Of a stretch of 64,000 bases of DNA, positions 43,081 to 53,439 are shown piece after piece. The notes beneath the pieces are model-generated. The model saw nothing but the letters and a program-made list of their open reading frames with translations. It was not told the DNA's origin and did not search any database. Positions within the stretch are counted from its first letter, which is position 1; each line of letters opens with the position of its first letter. Both the position numbers and the translations under genes were made by a program. This DNA is from Cryobacterium sp. (GTDB lineage: Bacteria > Actinomycetota > Actinomycetes > Actinomycetales > Microbacteriaceae), in the NCBI GenBank assembly GCA_019638935.1, contig JAHBSW010000005.1:1-64000 (forward strand), written 5' to 3'.

Positions 43081-45009
43081 TCAGGTGCCGTTCTCGACTA
43101 CGACCGTGTAGTCGTCGAGGTCGACGTCGCGCGTCAGGTTCCAGTAGGTTGTGAGGTCGTAGGGCCAGACCTGGGAGACGCGGCCCGAACTGCTCTTGTA
43201 CCAGCTCGTCACGCTCTCGACGCCCCACGCTCGCTCGGCGTTCGCACTGTCGACGTCGGCGATGAACCTCTCCAGCGCCTCCGGCGTGCAGTCCAGGTAG
43301 CGGTAGCCCTCGCGGATCATCGTCGTGATGCTCGCGAGGATGTAGTCGACGGCGGCCTCGGTCATGAAGGTCGCGCTGCCGTTGACGACGAGATTGGTGT
43401 TGGGGCCGTACAAGCAGTACAGGTTCGGGAAGTGCGGGATCGTGATGCCCAGGTACGCACGCGGGTCTCCGCTCCAATGCTCTTTCAGGCTCAGCCCCTC
43501 GAGGCCGGTGATGCGAATGGGGTCGAGCGAGTTGGCGGCCTGGAAACCGGTGCAGTAGATGATCACGTCGACCTCGATGAGGGAGCCGTCGACGGTGCTT
43601 ATCCCCGTCGGTTCGATCGACCGGATTCCCTCGGTGTGCAAGCCTACGTTGTCCCGCTTGAGTGTCGTCGACCATGCGCCCCCGTCGCGCAGCATGCGCT
43701 TCGCTCCCGGTGGGTAGTCGGGGATCACCTGGGCCATGAGGTCCTCACGGTCGGTGAACTGCTCGCGGATCCTGCTCTCGAGCACCTCGCGGAGCTCACG
43801 GTTCGCTGCGGATACGCTACCGGGCTCCTTCCACTCGGGGTCGACGCCGACGTAGGGGAGCCGACCCTCCGTGGCCGTCCAGAACTGCCAGAACCGGAAC
43901 CAGCGCTCGTAGTTCGGGACGACCTGCAGGAGCCACGCGAAGCCGGGCTTCAGGGGCTCGTAGTACCCGCGGGTCGGCATGATCCACGGCGCGGTCCTCT
44001 GGAAGACGTGGAGTTGCTCGACATCCGCAGCGATCGCGGGAACGACCTGATATGCGCTGGCGCCCGTTCCGATCACGGCGACGCGCTGGCCCACGAGATC
44101 GACGTTCGGGTCCCACCGGGCGGAGTGCATCTCGAGCCCGCTGAACTCTCCGACACCGACGATGTCGGGCAGCTTGGGCAGATTGAGCTGGCCCACCGCG
44201 CTAACGAGCGCGCGGGCGGTGACCGTGTCGGCGACGCCGTCGGATGTCACCTCGAGAGTCCACGATCCGGTCGTGGCATCGAAGGTCGCGGCATCGACCC
44301 GCGTGCTGAACCGGAAGTGCGGCCACAGGTTCTCGCTGTCACACAGCGAGCGGAAGTACTCGAGGATCGTCGAGCCCTCGGAGAACTGGTGCGTCCAGTC
44401 CTTCGTCTGGGCGAACGAGAATCCGTACGCGAAATTGTTGGTGTCCAGGCGAACGCCGGGGTAAACGTTCTCCAGCCACGTTCCCCCCATGTCGTGGTTC
44501 TTCTCCAGGATCACGAAAGGGATGCCGGCCCGCTTCAAGCGGTAGGCCATCGCGATGCCCGACATCCCGCCACCGATGATCGCGACGGTGAAGTCCTCGG
44601 CAAGGGCGCCGACCGCTGCGGGCTCCGCCTCGGCGCTCTCGTACCCGAGCTCGCGATCCAAGAGCTTCAGCAGCGAGCCGTCCACGTCGCCGATGAGGTA
44701 GTCCATCAGTCGGCGACGAAAGCCCTTGTCTCCCTTCGACTTCGGGGCGACGCGATCATCGCCCGCGAGCAGGCGCAGCACCCCATCGACCGCGCGCCCT
44801 CGCGCGATCGTCTGCTGCTGCTGGGAGAGGCCGCCTTGGGCCTCCGGCAGCGCGACCTTGCGGTTGGGCGGCCTGAGATCGTCAGGCACCATCGAGTCGT
44901 CCCCGAGCGCGTCGGCGAGGGCGACCATCAGGGCGGGAATCTCCGCGTCGGCCACCGCCCGCGTCACCCATTCGCGATCGGTCAGGCCAGGTGGCCGGAT
45001 TCCGGTCAT
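43081..45009 (-). CDS. Baeyer-Villiger flavin monooxygenase with N-terminal extension
   Basis: The 642-residue enzyme has an FAD Rossmann motif (I-I-G-G-G-M-S-G-I near residue 145), the BVMO fingerprint (F-S-G-L-E-M-H-S-A-R-W-D-P near residue 290) and an NADPH motif (V-I-G-T-G-A-S-A-Y-Q near residue 315). About 135 residues precede the FAD motif, as in 4-hydroxyacetophenone monooxygenase, so length and layout match that subgroup. It should insert oxygen next to a ketone, giving an ester or lactone. The alpha/beta hydrolase encoded at 45677-46513 could then open it. Confidence 0.92.
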   Translation of the reverse strand: MTGIRPPGLTDREWVTRAVADAEIPALMVALADALGDDSMVPDDLRPPNRKVALPEAQGGLSQQQQTIARGRAVDGVLRLLAGDDRVAPKSKGDKGFRRRLMDYLIGDVDGSLLKLLDRELGYESAEAEPAAVGALAEDFTVAIIGGGMSGIAMAYRLKRAGIPFVILEKNHDMGGTWLENVYPGVRLDTNNFAYGFSFAQTKDWTHQFSEGSTILEYFRSLCDSENLWPHFRFSTRVDAATFDATTGSWTLEVTSDGVADTVTARALVSAVGQLNLPKLPDIVGVGEFSGLEMHSARWDPNVDLVGQRVAVIGTGASAYQVVPAIAADVEQLHVFQRTAPWIMPTRGYYEPLKPGFAWLLQVVPNYERWFRFWQFWTATEGRLPYVGVDPEWKEPGSVSAANRELREVLESRIREQFTDREDLMAQVIPDYPPGAKRMLRDGGAWSTTLKRDNVGLHTEGIRSIEPTGISTVDGSLIEVDVIIYCTGFQAANSLDPIRITGLEGLSLKEHWSGDPRAYLGITIPHFPNLYCLYGPNTNLVVNGSATFMTEAAVDYILASITTMIREGYRYLDCTPEALERFIADVDSANAERAWGVESVTSWYKSSSGRVSQVWPYDLTTYWNLTRDVDLDDYTVVVENGT

Positions 45010-45047
45010 TCCGCTACGTCCTTGCAGTGCTGCATGATCTCGCGATC

Positions 45048-45623
45048 CTAGATTCCGCTCGCGAGGTCTTGGTTGCGGTCACCGATGCGCTCGAATGGGC
45101 GCCCGCCGGTGGATGCTGCGATGGCCACCACGATCTCATCGGCTTCGGGCGCATCCTCGATCGAGAGGGTGGACGTGATGAAGTGCGACCTCCGCCACGA
45201 CTCGAGCTTGTGCACCATGGGGATGACGACGAGGGCACCGGAGCCGGCCCGGCGATTGGTGAAGCTCAGGTAACTCGTGCCCTCCGCCATGTCCCGGAAC
45301 ACGTTGCCAAAGTGCAACGTGTGGATGAGGGCCGACGCGTGCTCGATCTCGCCGTTCAGCCCGACGACCGCCGATTTGCCGTACGCCTCGATGCTCACCC
45401 CACCGCCCAGTGCGGTGACGACCTCATGAGAGAGCAGTTGGCCCAGTTCGGGAGCGATCGCCTTTATCTTCGGGCTGAGGTCCTCGACGAACCCCTCGTC
45501 GACCCACGGATTGCGGATCACCGCGGCGGCGATGGCGGTGCGGATCGTGGGATCAACCTCCCGATCGTATTCGGTACTGAGGGTCTCCACCTGAGTGATG
45601 ACTTTGCGGAGCTTGAGCGACAT
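45048..45623 (-). CDS. AA_synth (PF06684) family protein
   Basis: The 191-residue protein matches the so-called amino acid synthesis family: L-R-K-V-I-T-Q-V-E-T near the start, R-N-P-W-V-D-E-G-F-V-E-D-L-S-P near residue 36, E-A-Y-G-K-S-A-V-V-G-L-N-G-E near residue 78 and D-E-I-V-V-A-I-A-A-S-T-G-G-R near the end. Structures exist but no reaction is established that I know of. Its place between the monooxygenase and the hydrolase suggests a catabolic role. Confidence 0.85.
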   Translation of the reverse strand: MSLKLRKVITQVETLSTEYDREVDPTIRTAIAAAVIRNPWVDEGFVEDLSPKIKAIAPELGQLLSHEVVTALGGGVSIEAYGKSAVVGLNGEIEHASALIHTLHFGNVFRDMAEGTSYLSFTNRRAGSGALVVIPMVHKLESWRRSHFITSTLSIEDAPEADEIVVAIAASTGGRPFERIGDRNQDLASGI

Positions 45624-45676
45624 GTGGTTCCTATCGGTTATCGGTGTTGAAGGTGAAAGTTCGGCGATGCGTCAGG

Positions 45677-46513
45677 TCAGACGCGCTTGGCCATCGCGTG
45701 TCCAATGTGCTCGTCGAGTCGGGCCGCGACCTCGGCGGCATTGTCGACGTGCGGAAGATGGAGTCCATCCTGGACGGTGAACACCGAAGCACCGGTGATC
45801 TCCTTCGCCATCTCGACGGCCCATTGGGGGTCGACGAGCGGGTCTTGACCGCCGGCGACGAGGAGGGTGGGTCGGGTGATCCGGCGGATCATCGCCGTGT
45901 GGGGGTGGATGTCAGGGTCGCTCGGCTCGGGAAGGATCCCAGGCCCGTGAATGCGCCGCGCTCGATACGACGGGAGGTAGCCGTCAGAGAGAGCGCTCTC
46001 CAGCCGCGCGCGCACAGCGGCCTCAGAGGGCTCCTTGACGAGCGTGCGCTCGACGGCGAGCGTCGCCTCTTCGGTCGGTTCATAGTTGCTGATCGGCAGC
46101 AATCCCTCGGGATTCATGTACCGGCCCCCTGGACCGGCGATGGAGGTTCCGCAAAGAATGGAGAATGCTCCCCGCGCCATTGACTGAAGCACCATCCCCC
46201 CACCTAAGGAGGCACCAACCAAGGCCGGCGGCGCGAGCGCGAGCGCGTCGCAAAGGCCGGCGACTTGGCCGATCATGTGGCTGTAGAAGTCCGTGTCGAG
46301 GTGGATCAACTTCTCCGACCTGCCCGAGCCGGTCATGTCAGGGGCGATGACCCGGTACTTCTCAGCCAGGAGCGGGATTAGCGGTGCCCAGCACGATCGT
46401 GCGTCCGAGCCAGGCGAGCCGTCATGAAGGAGAACGATGGGCTGCGCTGCTGCTGATCCTTCGTCGAGGTAGGCGGTCTTCACGCCACGAATACGCATCA
46501 CTCTGTAGTCCAC
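45677..46513 (-). CDS. Alpha/beta hydrolase
   Basis: The 278-residue protein has the nucleophile elbow G-A-S-L-G-G-G, the acid in G-G-Q-D-P-L-V and the His in G-L-H-L-P-H-V-D-N, so a full Ser-Asp-His triad is present, plus the H-D-G-S-P-G oxyanion region. It resembles ring-opening or ester hydrolases of aromatic degradation. The GTG at 46513 was chosen because AAGGAG lies nine nt upstream. It probably hydrolyses the ester or lactone made by the monooxygenase; this is inference from position. Confidence 0.9.
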   Translation of the reverse strand: MDYRVMRIRGVKTAYLDEGSAAAQPIVLLHDGSPGSDARSCWAPLIPLLAEKYRVIAPDMTGSGRSEKLIHLDTDFYSHMIGQVAGLCDALALAPPALVGASLGGGMVLQSMARGAFSILCGTSIAGPGGRYMNPEGLLPISNYEPTEEATLAVERTLVKEPSEAAVRARLESALSDGYLPSYRARRIHGPGILPEPSDPDIHPHTAMIRRITRPTLLVAGGQDPLVDPQWAVEMAKEITGASVFTVQDGLHLPHVDNAAEVAARLDEHIGHAMAKRV

Positions 46514-46598
46514 GCTGTGCTCCTTGTCATGCCGATGATGAGTGTGCTGGTAGTCGACGGTGCGCATTCACGCACCGCCGACCCCCAAACAACGTCGC

Positions 46599-47612
46599 CT
46601 AGTTGATGACGGAGATCGAGGGCACATCGATCTCGTTATTGATCAGGCCGAACTTCAGCATCAGGTCAGCGAGACCTTGCAGTCCGGTGATGTTGAACGG
46701 CGCGTTTGCATCTTCGTACCACGTGGGCAGGTAGATCTGTGCGGCCGTTTCCTCGTCGATCGCCGTGTACACCGAGAGAATCGCTCGTGCCTCTTCAGGG
46801 TTTGCCTGAGCGTAGGCGTTCGAACGATTGGCGGCCCGCGCGAACGCAGCAATCACCTCGGGGTTCTGCTCAACGTAGTCGCGTGCGGCGAAGTAGACGT
46901 CGCCGGGAAGTTCGAACCCAGCTTCCGACATGTACGAGAAGAGCCCGCGGAACGTATCTCCGCTGTTGCGCGCGATGGTGTAGAACGGCTCCGAGACGAC
47001 AATCGCATCGACGCTCCCAGTGTCGAGTGCGTTGAGCATGTCCGGGAAACCTATCTCGACCAGATTGAGCTGTGACGAGTCGGCGCCCAGTTCCTCAACT
47101 GCCGACCTAATTGCTAGCTCCGCGATCCCCTTGAAGGTGTTCACCGCTACGGTCTTGCCCTCAAGATCGCTGGCCGACTCGATTGCCGAGTCGCTCCGCA
47201 CGAGAACGACGTCGGGAGCCTGAACCCAGCCGTCCGCGTCGACGGTGGGGGATTGCTCTGCATAGTCGGCGTTAGCGATCATCACGATGTCGAGACCCTG
47301 GTGGGCCGCGAGCATCGGAGAAACGGGGTTGGCCAGTCCGACCTGAAACTCTCCGCTCGTCAGCCCGGGGATGATGGCTGCACCGCCCGCGGCGATGTCG
47401 TACTCTACGTCGAGTCCCTCTTCTTCGAAGAATCCCTTTTCGATGCCGAGAACGAGGGCCGCGGCATGAACGATGGGAATCGTACCGACGGTCACAGACG
47501 TGAGTTCGCCGGAATCACCCGGTGTCGGGGCAGGCTGGTCGCTGGTGCAACCTGAGAGCACAAGCGCGCTCGCGAGAGACAGCACAGCGGCTGTCGTTAT
47601 TGACTTCCTCAT
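46599..47612 (-). CDS. ABC transporter substrate-binding lipoprotein (NMT1/SsuA-like)
   Basis: The 337-residue lipoprotein has a signal peptide with lipobox (L-V-L-S-G-C, Cys near residue 22) and the SsuA/THI5-like fold (V-G-T-I-P-I-V-H-A-A-A-L-V-L-G-I, then E-G-L-D-V-E-Y). It should capture the substrate for the SsuBC-like importer 3.5 kb downstream on the same strand. The ATG at 47612 has a GAGGT site and gives a normal signal peptide; the longer frame does not. Ligand unknown. Confidence 0.92.
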   Translation of the reverse strand: MRKSITTAAVLSLASALVLSGCTSDQPAPTPGDSGELTSVTVGTIPIVHAAALVLGIEKGFFEEEGLDVEYDIAAGGAAIIPGLTSGEFQVGLANPVSPMLAAHQGLDIVMIANADYAEQSPTVDADGWVQAPDVVLVRSDSAIESASDLEGKTVAVNTFKGIAELAIRSAVEELGADSSQLNLVEIGFPDMLNALDTGSVDAIVVSEPFYTIARNSGDTFRGLFSYMSEAGFELPGDVYFAARDYVEQNPEVIAAFARAANRSNAYAQANPEEARAILSVYTAIDEETAAQIYLPTWYEDANAPFNITGLQGLADLMLKFGLINNEIDVPSISVIN

Positions 47613-47677
47613 TGTGGACCTCATTTGTGTGTGGTGGATGGATCGGGAAATGTGATCGTTATCGTGGGGGTGTTCGC

Positions 47678-49330
47678 TCATTCGCTACTCCAGGTGGCTG
47701 CACCTCCCCATTCGGTTGAGTGATGGACCGGGTTTCCGCCGACCACCGTGAGGACCGATGTGATGAACGGGATACTGTCGTCACTCACCTCGAAGTAGTC
47801 CTCGCTCAGCACTGCGAGATCGGCTAGTTTGCCCACCTCGAGAGTGCCGAGTCGGTCGTCATCGAAAGAGAACCACGCGCTGCCCACGGTGTAAGCCGCA
47901 AGTGCCTCGGCCCTGGTGAGACGCTCCGACTCGTCCCTCGTGATTCCCCCGTCGATGGGCTTGCCGGTGACCATCCACCAGAGAGAACGCCAGGGATTTA
48001 TGGGGGCCGCGACGGTGGCGTCAGTGCCTCCTCCGATGGGCAAGCCCAGGTTCAGCATCGTCTTCAGTGGCGGGGCGTGGCGAACGGCGTCCTCGCCCCA
48101 AGCCTTAGCTGAGTCGATGGTGCGCATCCCCATGCGGTCTTGCACCATGATCCCCGCGCCGAGCGCCTTGGCCCGATGGAGGCTTTCGTCGCTGATCGCG
48201 TCAGCATGCGAGAACGAGAACCTGAGGTCGGAGAGAGGGATCTCGACATCGACGTCCTCCCAAACGTCGAGGATCGAACGGACGCTCGAGTCATGGATCG
48301 CGTGGATGTTCATCGTCCAGCCGCTTTCAGCGAGGAGCACCGTGGCTTCCCGAAGGCGCTGCTTCAACTCTGCGGAGATCTCGATCGAGGTGAATCCAGC
48401 GCCATCGTAGTAGCCCTTGAAAAGGATCTCGCCGATACCGACAGTCCGTAAAAAATCATCGCCGAAGCGCGGGTGCAGGTAGTTGATAAAGTCCTTGATC
48501 TGATCGAGCTCATCGACCCCGCTGCGCGGATGGACGAAGAGCCGAGTACGAAGAGTCATGGCACCCCGTCGATGAACCTCATGCACGGCCCGGTATGCCT
48601 CAGCGTCCATACGCGATGCGCCGCCCAGATCGATGGCTCCTGTCATGCCCAGTGCATTGAGGTCGCGCTGCATCGCGATCGTGTTCTCGATCTGGCGATC
48701 GAGGGTCTGGTTCATCATGAGCTCGAGACAGTAGGCGTACGCCGCCTGCCCCTTGATGATGCCGGTAGGGTTCCCCGATGCGTCGCGCACGACCTCCCCG
48801 GAGAACGGCACCTGCTCGGTCCCTCGAATGCCGCACTTCTCCAGCGCGGCAGTGTTCAGGATCGCCTGGTCGTACTGCTGCTGCACGAAGATCGGGACAG
48901 TGGCCGACAGTTCAGTGAGCTCCTCGGGCGTGGGCGGGCGCTGCTCGTCGAACTGGCCGGGGTGCCACCCTCCTACGACCACAATGCAGCCCGTCGACGG
49001 CACGTCGGCAAGAGCCTCGCGAATCAGTGCGAAGCCTTCGGCTAGAGAGCTGACGTCGCCCCAGCGCACCTCGTCGTTCCACGAACGGCCCGCTCGAACG
49101 ACATGAACGTGTGAGTCGATTAGGCCTGGGATCACTCGACGGCCGTCGAGCTCAACCACCGATGTGTGCGACCCGATGAGCGCTGCGACCTCGGCTATCG
49201 ATCCCACTGCAACCACTCTGTCGCCGCGAACGGCAATCGCCTCGGCGTCCACCGCACCGAGTACCCCTGTCGTGATCTTGCCGCCAAGAAGCACTGCATC
49301 AGCCGGGCGTGGATTCGACGCGTTCATCAT
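47678..49330 (-). CDS. Amidohydrolase family 3 metal hydrolase (YtcJ-like)
   Basis: The 550-residue protein has the metal-binding H-x-H of the amidohydrolase superfamily (L-I-D-S-H-V-H-V-V, near residue 74), later His ligands in I-H-A-I-H-D-S and F-S-H-A-D-A, and the C-terminal G-K-L-A-D-L-A-V-L-S strand. YtcJ-like enzymes hydrolyse N-acyl or cyclic amide bonds. It is the first gene of the operon behind a good promoter at 49387-49415 and may start breakdown of the imported compound. Confidence 0.9.
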   Translation of the reverse strand: MMNASNPRPADAVLLGGKITTGVLGAVDAEAIAVRGDRVVAVGSIAEVAALIGSHTSVVELDGRRVIPGLIDSHVHVVRAGRSWNDEVRWGDVSSLAEGFALIREALADVPSTGCIVVVGGWHPGQFDEQRPPTPEELTELSATVPIFVQQQYDQAILNTAALEKCGIRGTEQVPFSGEVVRDASGNPTGIIKGQAAYAYCLELMMNQTLDRQIENTIAMQRDLNALGMTGAIDLGGASRMDAEAYRAVHEVHRRGAMTLRTRLFVHPRSGVDELDQIKDFINYLHPRFGDDFLRTVGIGEILFKGYYDGAGFTSIEISAELKQRLREATVLLAESGWTMNIHAIHDSSVRSILDVWEDVDVEIPLSDLRFSFSHADAISDESLHRAKALGAGIMVQDRMGMRTIDSAKAWGEDAVRHAPPLKTMLNLGLPIGGGTDATVAAPINPWRSLWWMVTGKPIDGGITRDESERLTRAEALAAYTVGSAWFSFDDDRLGTLEVGKLADLAVLSEDYFEVSDDSIPFITSVLTVVGGNPVHHSTEWGGAATWSSE

Positions 49331-49359
49331 TCAATGATCCTCTGATTGGCATCCGGTAA

Positions 49360-49374
49360 TACGATTATTTCGTA
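49360..49374 (-). promoter_or_regulatory. Short palindrome just past the amidohydrolase transcription start
   Basis: The inverted repeat TACGA-TTATT-TCGTA lies just downstream of the predicted start of transcription and 30 nt before the coding start. It could be an operator for the GntR protein encoded next to it. Confidence 0.45.
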
Positions 49375-49386
49375 GTACGTGATTAG

Positions 49387-49415
49387 AAGGTAGTCGTCAT
49401 CGTTCGCGCTGTCAA
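49387..49415 (-). promoter_or_regulatory. Sigma-70-type promoter for the amidohydrolase operon
   Basis: On the minus strand TTGACA (49415-49410) and TACCTT (49392-49387) are separated by 17 nt, placing the start near 49380. The -35 box is in the loop of a perfect 11-bp-arm palindrome (49398-49428). Confidence 0.65.
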
Positions 49416-49428
49416 TGCGCGAACGATG
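49398..49428. terminator. Hairpin/palindrome spanning the -35 box
   Basis: Arms CATCGTTCGCG and CGCGAACGATG enclose CTGTCAATG. As RNA it would terminate the upstream GntR transcript. As DNA it frames the -35 box of the next operon and could be an operator. The two readings are not exclusive. Confidence 0.55.
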
Positions 49429-49476
49429 AGATATGAGGTTTGTTGCAGCCGGACTGGGTCGGCCCGCAGTTCAGCT

Positions 49477-50214
49477 CTAGCGCGCTCCTGCGCCGGTCTG
49501 TGCGTCGAGTTCACGCATTGCGACGACGGCAGCGGCTTCGACGTGCAAGCGTGCCGCGCGAGCGGCATTCTCCGCATCACCCGCTACGGCAAATCGCACG
49601 ATGTCGGAGACCTCCTTGAAGGTCTGAGGGCGTCGACCCTCCGATCCGAGCGACAGTTTGCGCAGCACACTCACCTGAGATTGCAGCCTGAGTAGTGTCT
49701 CTCCCAAGATCTCGTTGTGCGCGCCCTCCGTGAGTGCCGCATAGAACTCGTCCTTAGACAGAATCCAGCCCACATGACTGTCTTCCTCGAAAGCCGCCCT
49801 CACCGATTCCACCGCACCGGTCAGGCGAGCGCGTTCGGACGCTGTCGCCTTGGTAGCGAACAGTTCCGCAGCAAGGGCTTCGAGTCCGGCCCGCACCTCG
49901 AATATGGCTGCGGCCTCAGTCTTCGAGATGCCCCTCACCACTGGCCCGACGTTCGGGATCACCGTCACTAAGCGCTCGGCCTCCAGAAAGCGGAGCGCCT
50001 CGCGTACGACGGTGCGGCTCACTCCGAAGCGCAGACAGAGTTGACGTTCGCCGAGCCGCTCGCCTGCCTGATACTCGCCGTCGACAATAGCGGCACGAAG
50101 AGTCGCGATCATCTCCTGCCTCAGGGGCGCTGCAGTTCGTGCTAGCGGCATGGACAGCGCTCGATCGCCGCTCGAACCGGTGAGGGGAGTGCTTTCATCG
50201 ATGGACTGTGTCAT
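49477..50214 (-). CDS. GntR-family regulator with FCD domain
   Basis: The 245-residue protein has a GntR winged HTH (L-R-A-A-I-V-D-G-E-Y, then F-G-V-S-R-T-V-V-R-E-A-L-R-F-L near residue 70) and an FCD domain from about residue 105. It is upstream of and on the same strand as the importer/oxygenase operon and divergent from the cupin gene, so it is probably their repressor. The ATG at 50214 was preferred over one 11 codons earlier, since AAGGCGA precedes it. Confidence 0.9.
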   Translation of the reverse strand: MTQSIDESTPLTGSSGDRALSMPLARTAAPLRQEMIATLRAAIVDGEYQAGERLGERQLCLRFGVSRTVVREALRFLEAERLVTVIPNVGPVVRGISKTEAAAIFEVRAGLEALAAELFATKATASERARLTGAVESVRAAFEEDSHVGWILSKDEFYAALTEGAHNEILGETLLRLQSQVSVLRKLSLGSEGRRPQTFKEVSDIVRFAVAGDAENAARAARLHVEAAAVVAMRELDAQTGAGAR

Positions 50215-50334
50215 TCGCCTTGTTTCCCTGTTTGCAGTTGAACCCATTGTGGCCTAGCGCGCCACGATAGCCGAGAGAAGAGCATATGCTTCCCCCTGTC
50301 ACAACTGTTGCATACTGTCCTAGGCTAATATGGT

Positions 50335-50655
50335 ATGAGCGCAAATCAAGCCCATTCGACTCTTCAGTTCGACACCACAGCGGTCAGGATCACGCTGTGG
50401 GAGTTCCCGCCCGGCACTCAGACCGGGTGGCATCTCCACGAGCACGACTACGCCGTCGTGCCCGTCACCTCGGGCCGACTGACCGTCGAATCAGACGAAG
50501 CGAGCGTGGATAACGAGCTTCAGGCTGGCGTCACCTATATGAGAACGCGACCGGTGCGTCACAATGTACGCAACGACGGCACGGATTTCATCAGCTTCGT
50601 CGAACTAGAGTTCAAATCGCCCGATCATCGGCCCCCTGCCGACGGCGAAGGCTGA
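50335..50655 (+). CDS. Single-domain cupin protein
   Basis: The 106-residue protein has a cupin barrel with metal ligands visible in W-H-L-H-E-H-D-Y (near residue 32) and V-R-H-N-V-R-N near residue 74. It may be a small dioxygenase, isomerase or ligand sensor. A CATAC/GTATG inverted repeat just before its start could be a GntR site. It is divergent from the GntR gene and probably belongs to the same pathway. Confidence 0.82.
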   Translation: MSANQAHSTLQFDTTAVRITLWEFPPGTQTGWHLHEHDYAVVPVTSGRLTVESDEASVDNELQAGVTYMRTRPVRHNVRNDGTDFISFVELEFKSPDHRPPADGEG

Positions 50656-50725
50656 CACCCGGAATCCTCGCGCGCCTGCGCACTCGTTGTGACCGCGTCA
50701 ATCGAAAGTCGCGAAGACGGCTTGT

Positions 50726-50731
50726 TATACT
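50726..50731 (+). promoter_or_regulatory. Extended -10 promoter of the ABC-F gene
   Basis: TATACT is preceded by TG at the right spacing (TG-T-TATACT), an extended -10 element; no clear -35 box is seen. The expected transcription start falls on or next to A50738, the first base of a tiny open reading frame. Confidence 0.6.
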
Positions 50732-50737
50732 CAGGAA

Positions 50738-50755
50738 ATGTGGATGTTCTTCTGA
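50738..50755 (+). CDS. Five-residue leader peptide MWMFF, probably leaderless
   Basis: ATG-TGG-ATG-TTC-TTC-TGA starts seven nt after the -10 box, where transcription should begin, so it is likely translated from a leaderless mRNA. Just after it, ACCTGC/GCAGGT arms can fold into a stem ahead of the ABC-F ribosome-binding site. This is the layout of antibiotic-induced ribosome-stalling attenuators. The peptide itself is not known to me. Confidence 0.5.
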   Translation: MWMFF

Positions 50756-50810
50756 CCTGACCTGCGTCTGAGGAGTACCCGGCAGGTTTCCCACTGCACG
50801 CGAGGTCTCC

Positions 50811-52436
<1,626 letters not shown>

Positions 52437-52968
52437 GTCTGAGCGGATCATCGCGGCATCCTTCTCGTAGTCGTCGTCGCTCGTGCCCGCCCAGCGATAG
52501 AGGGTGAAGATGATCTCGCTCGCGTCGCCGTTGCGCACGACGCGCATCGGGTTGTGAAAGATCGTGCCGTCGGGCATGAGCACGTCGTGATCGAGGATGC
52601 CGAATTCGAGACCGCCGAGAAATCTGACCTCGACCGCGCCCATGGGCGAGTCTGCCAACCATCGCCCGTTCTCCAGACGGATTCCTGAGCTCAACCCCTC
52701 CGCCCACCGCGGCAGGTTCGCCGGGTTGCCCGCGTACGCGGCAACCGCGCCGGGGTCGCGCCCGATCACCTGCGAGATATGGCGGGACTCGAAGATCATG
52801 CCTCCAGTTCATCACAGTGAGCACTCGCTGCGTCACCTGTTTTTCTGCCTCCGAGCGGCGATCACCGAGCGCGGATTTCTCGATGAGTAGTTCCTACTCA
52901 ATGCATCATTCGCCGCGTCGCACCACAATGAAATCCCCCACCAGGAACCGACTCATCGAGGAGGAACT

Positions 52969-53439
52969 ATGCGAATCAGAATTCTCGGCGCCGCTGGCGC
53001 GGTCGCCCTCTCACTCACACTTGCGGGTTGCGCGAGTCCGATCGAGAGCATCATCGAGCCACAGACGGATGCCGAGATCACGACCGACGGCGAGGGCGGT
53101 CTCATGGTCGAGACGGATACCGGCAGCGTCCAAGCGGGAAGCTCGGTCGAACTCCCCGCCGACTTCCCGGCAGACCACCCGGTACCCGCTGGCCGGCTCG
53201 TCAGCGCCTGGGCCTCGGAGGGCAGCTGGCTGCTCGTTTTCGAAGATGTGGCTCTCAGTGAGTACGAGCGGATGCTCGCGCACTACACCTCGTCGAGGTA
53301 CGAGGAGATACTTCGAACCGCCTCGAGCAATATCAACGACCACCAGATGGCAGTCTACGAAAGCACCCACTGGAACGTGTCGGTGTCCTGGGAGGATGTG
53401 CGAGGCGGCAACCTGAACTACAACGTGGCCGCGCGATGA
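52969..53439 (+). CDS. Small lipoprotein, 156 aa
   Basis: A signal peptide with lipobox (L-T-L-A-G-C, Cys24) marks an extracytoplasmic lipoprotein. The mature part has a P-A-D-F-P-A-D-H-P-V-P block and a mixed alpha/beta region resembling the next protein. GAGGAGGAAC precedes the ATG by two nt. A palindrome TGAGTAG-TTC-CTACTCA about 80 nt upstream (52883-52899) may be an operator. It overlaps the following lipoprotein gene by four nt (ATGA). Function unknown. Confidence 0.8.
   Translation: MRIRILGAAGAVALSLTLAGCASPIESIIEPQTDAEITTDGEGGLMVETDTGSVQAGSSVELPADFPADHPVPAGRLVSAWASEGSWLLVFEDVALSEYERMLAHYTSSRYEEILRTASSNINDHQMAVYESTHWNVSVSWEDVRGGNLNYNVAAR

Noticed and set aside
42283..45051. A 922-codon plus-strand frame
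   Set aside because: It is the mirror frame of the permease and monooxygenase genes, rich in D/R/E/G, with no domain.
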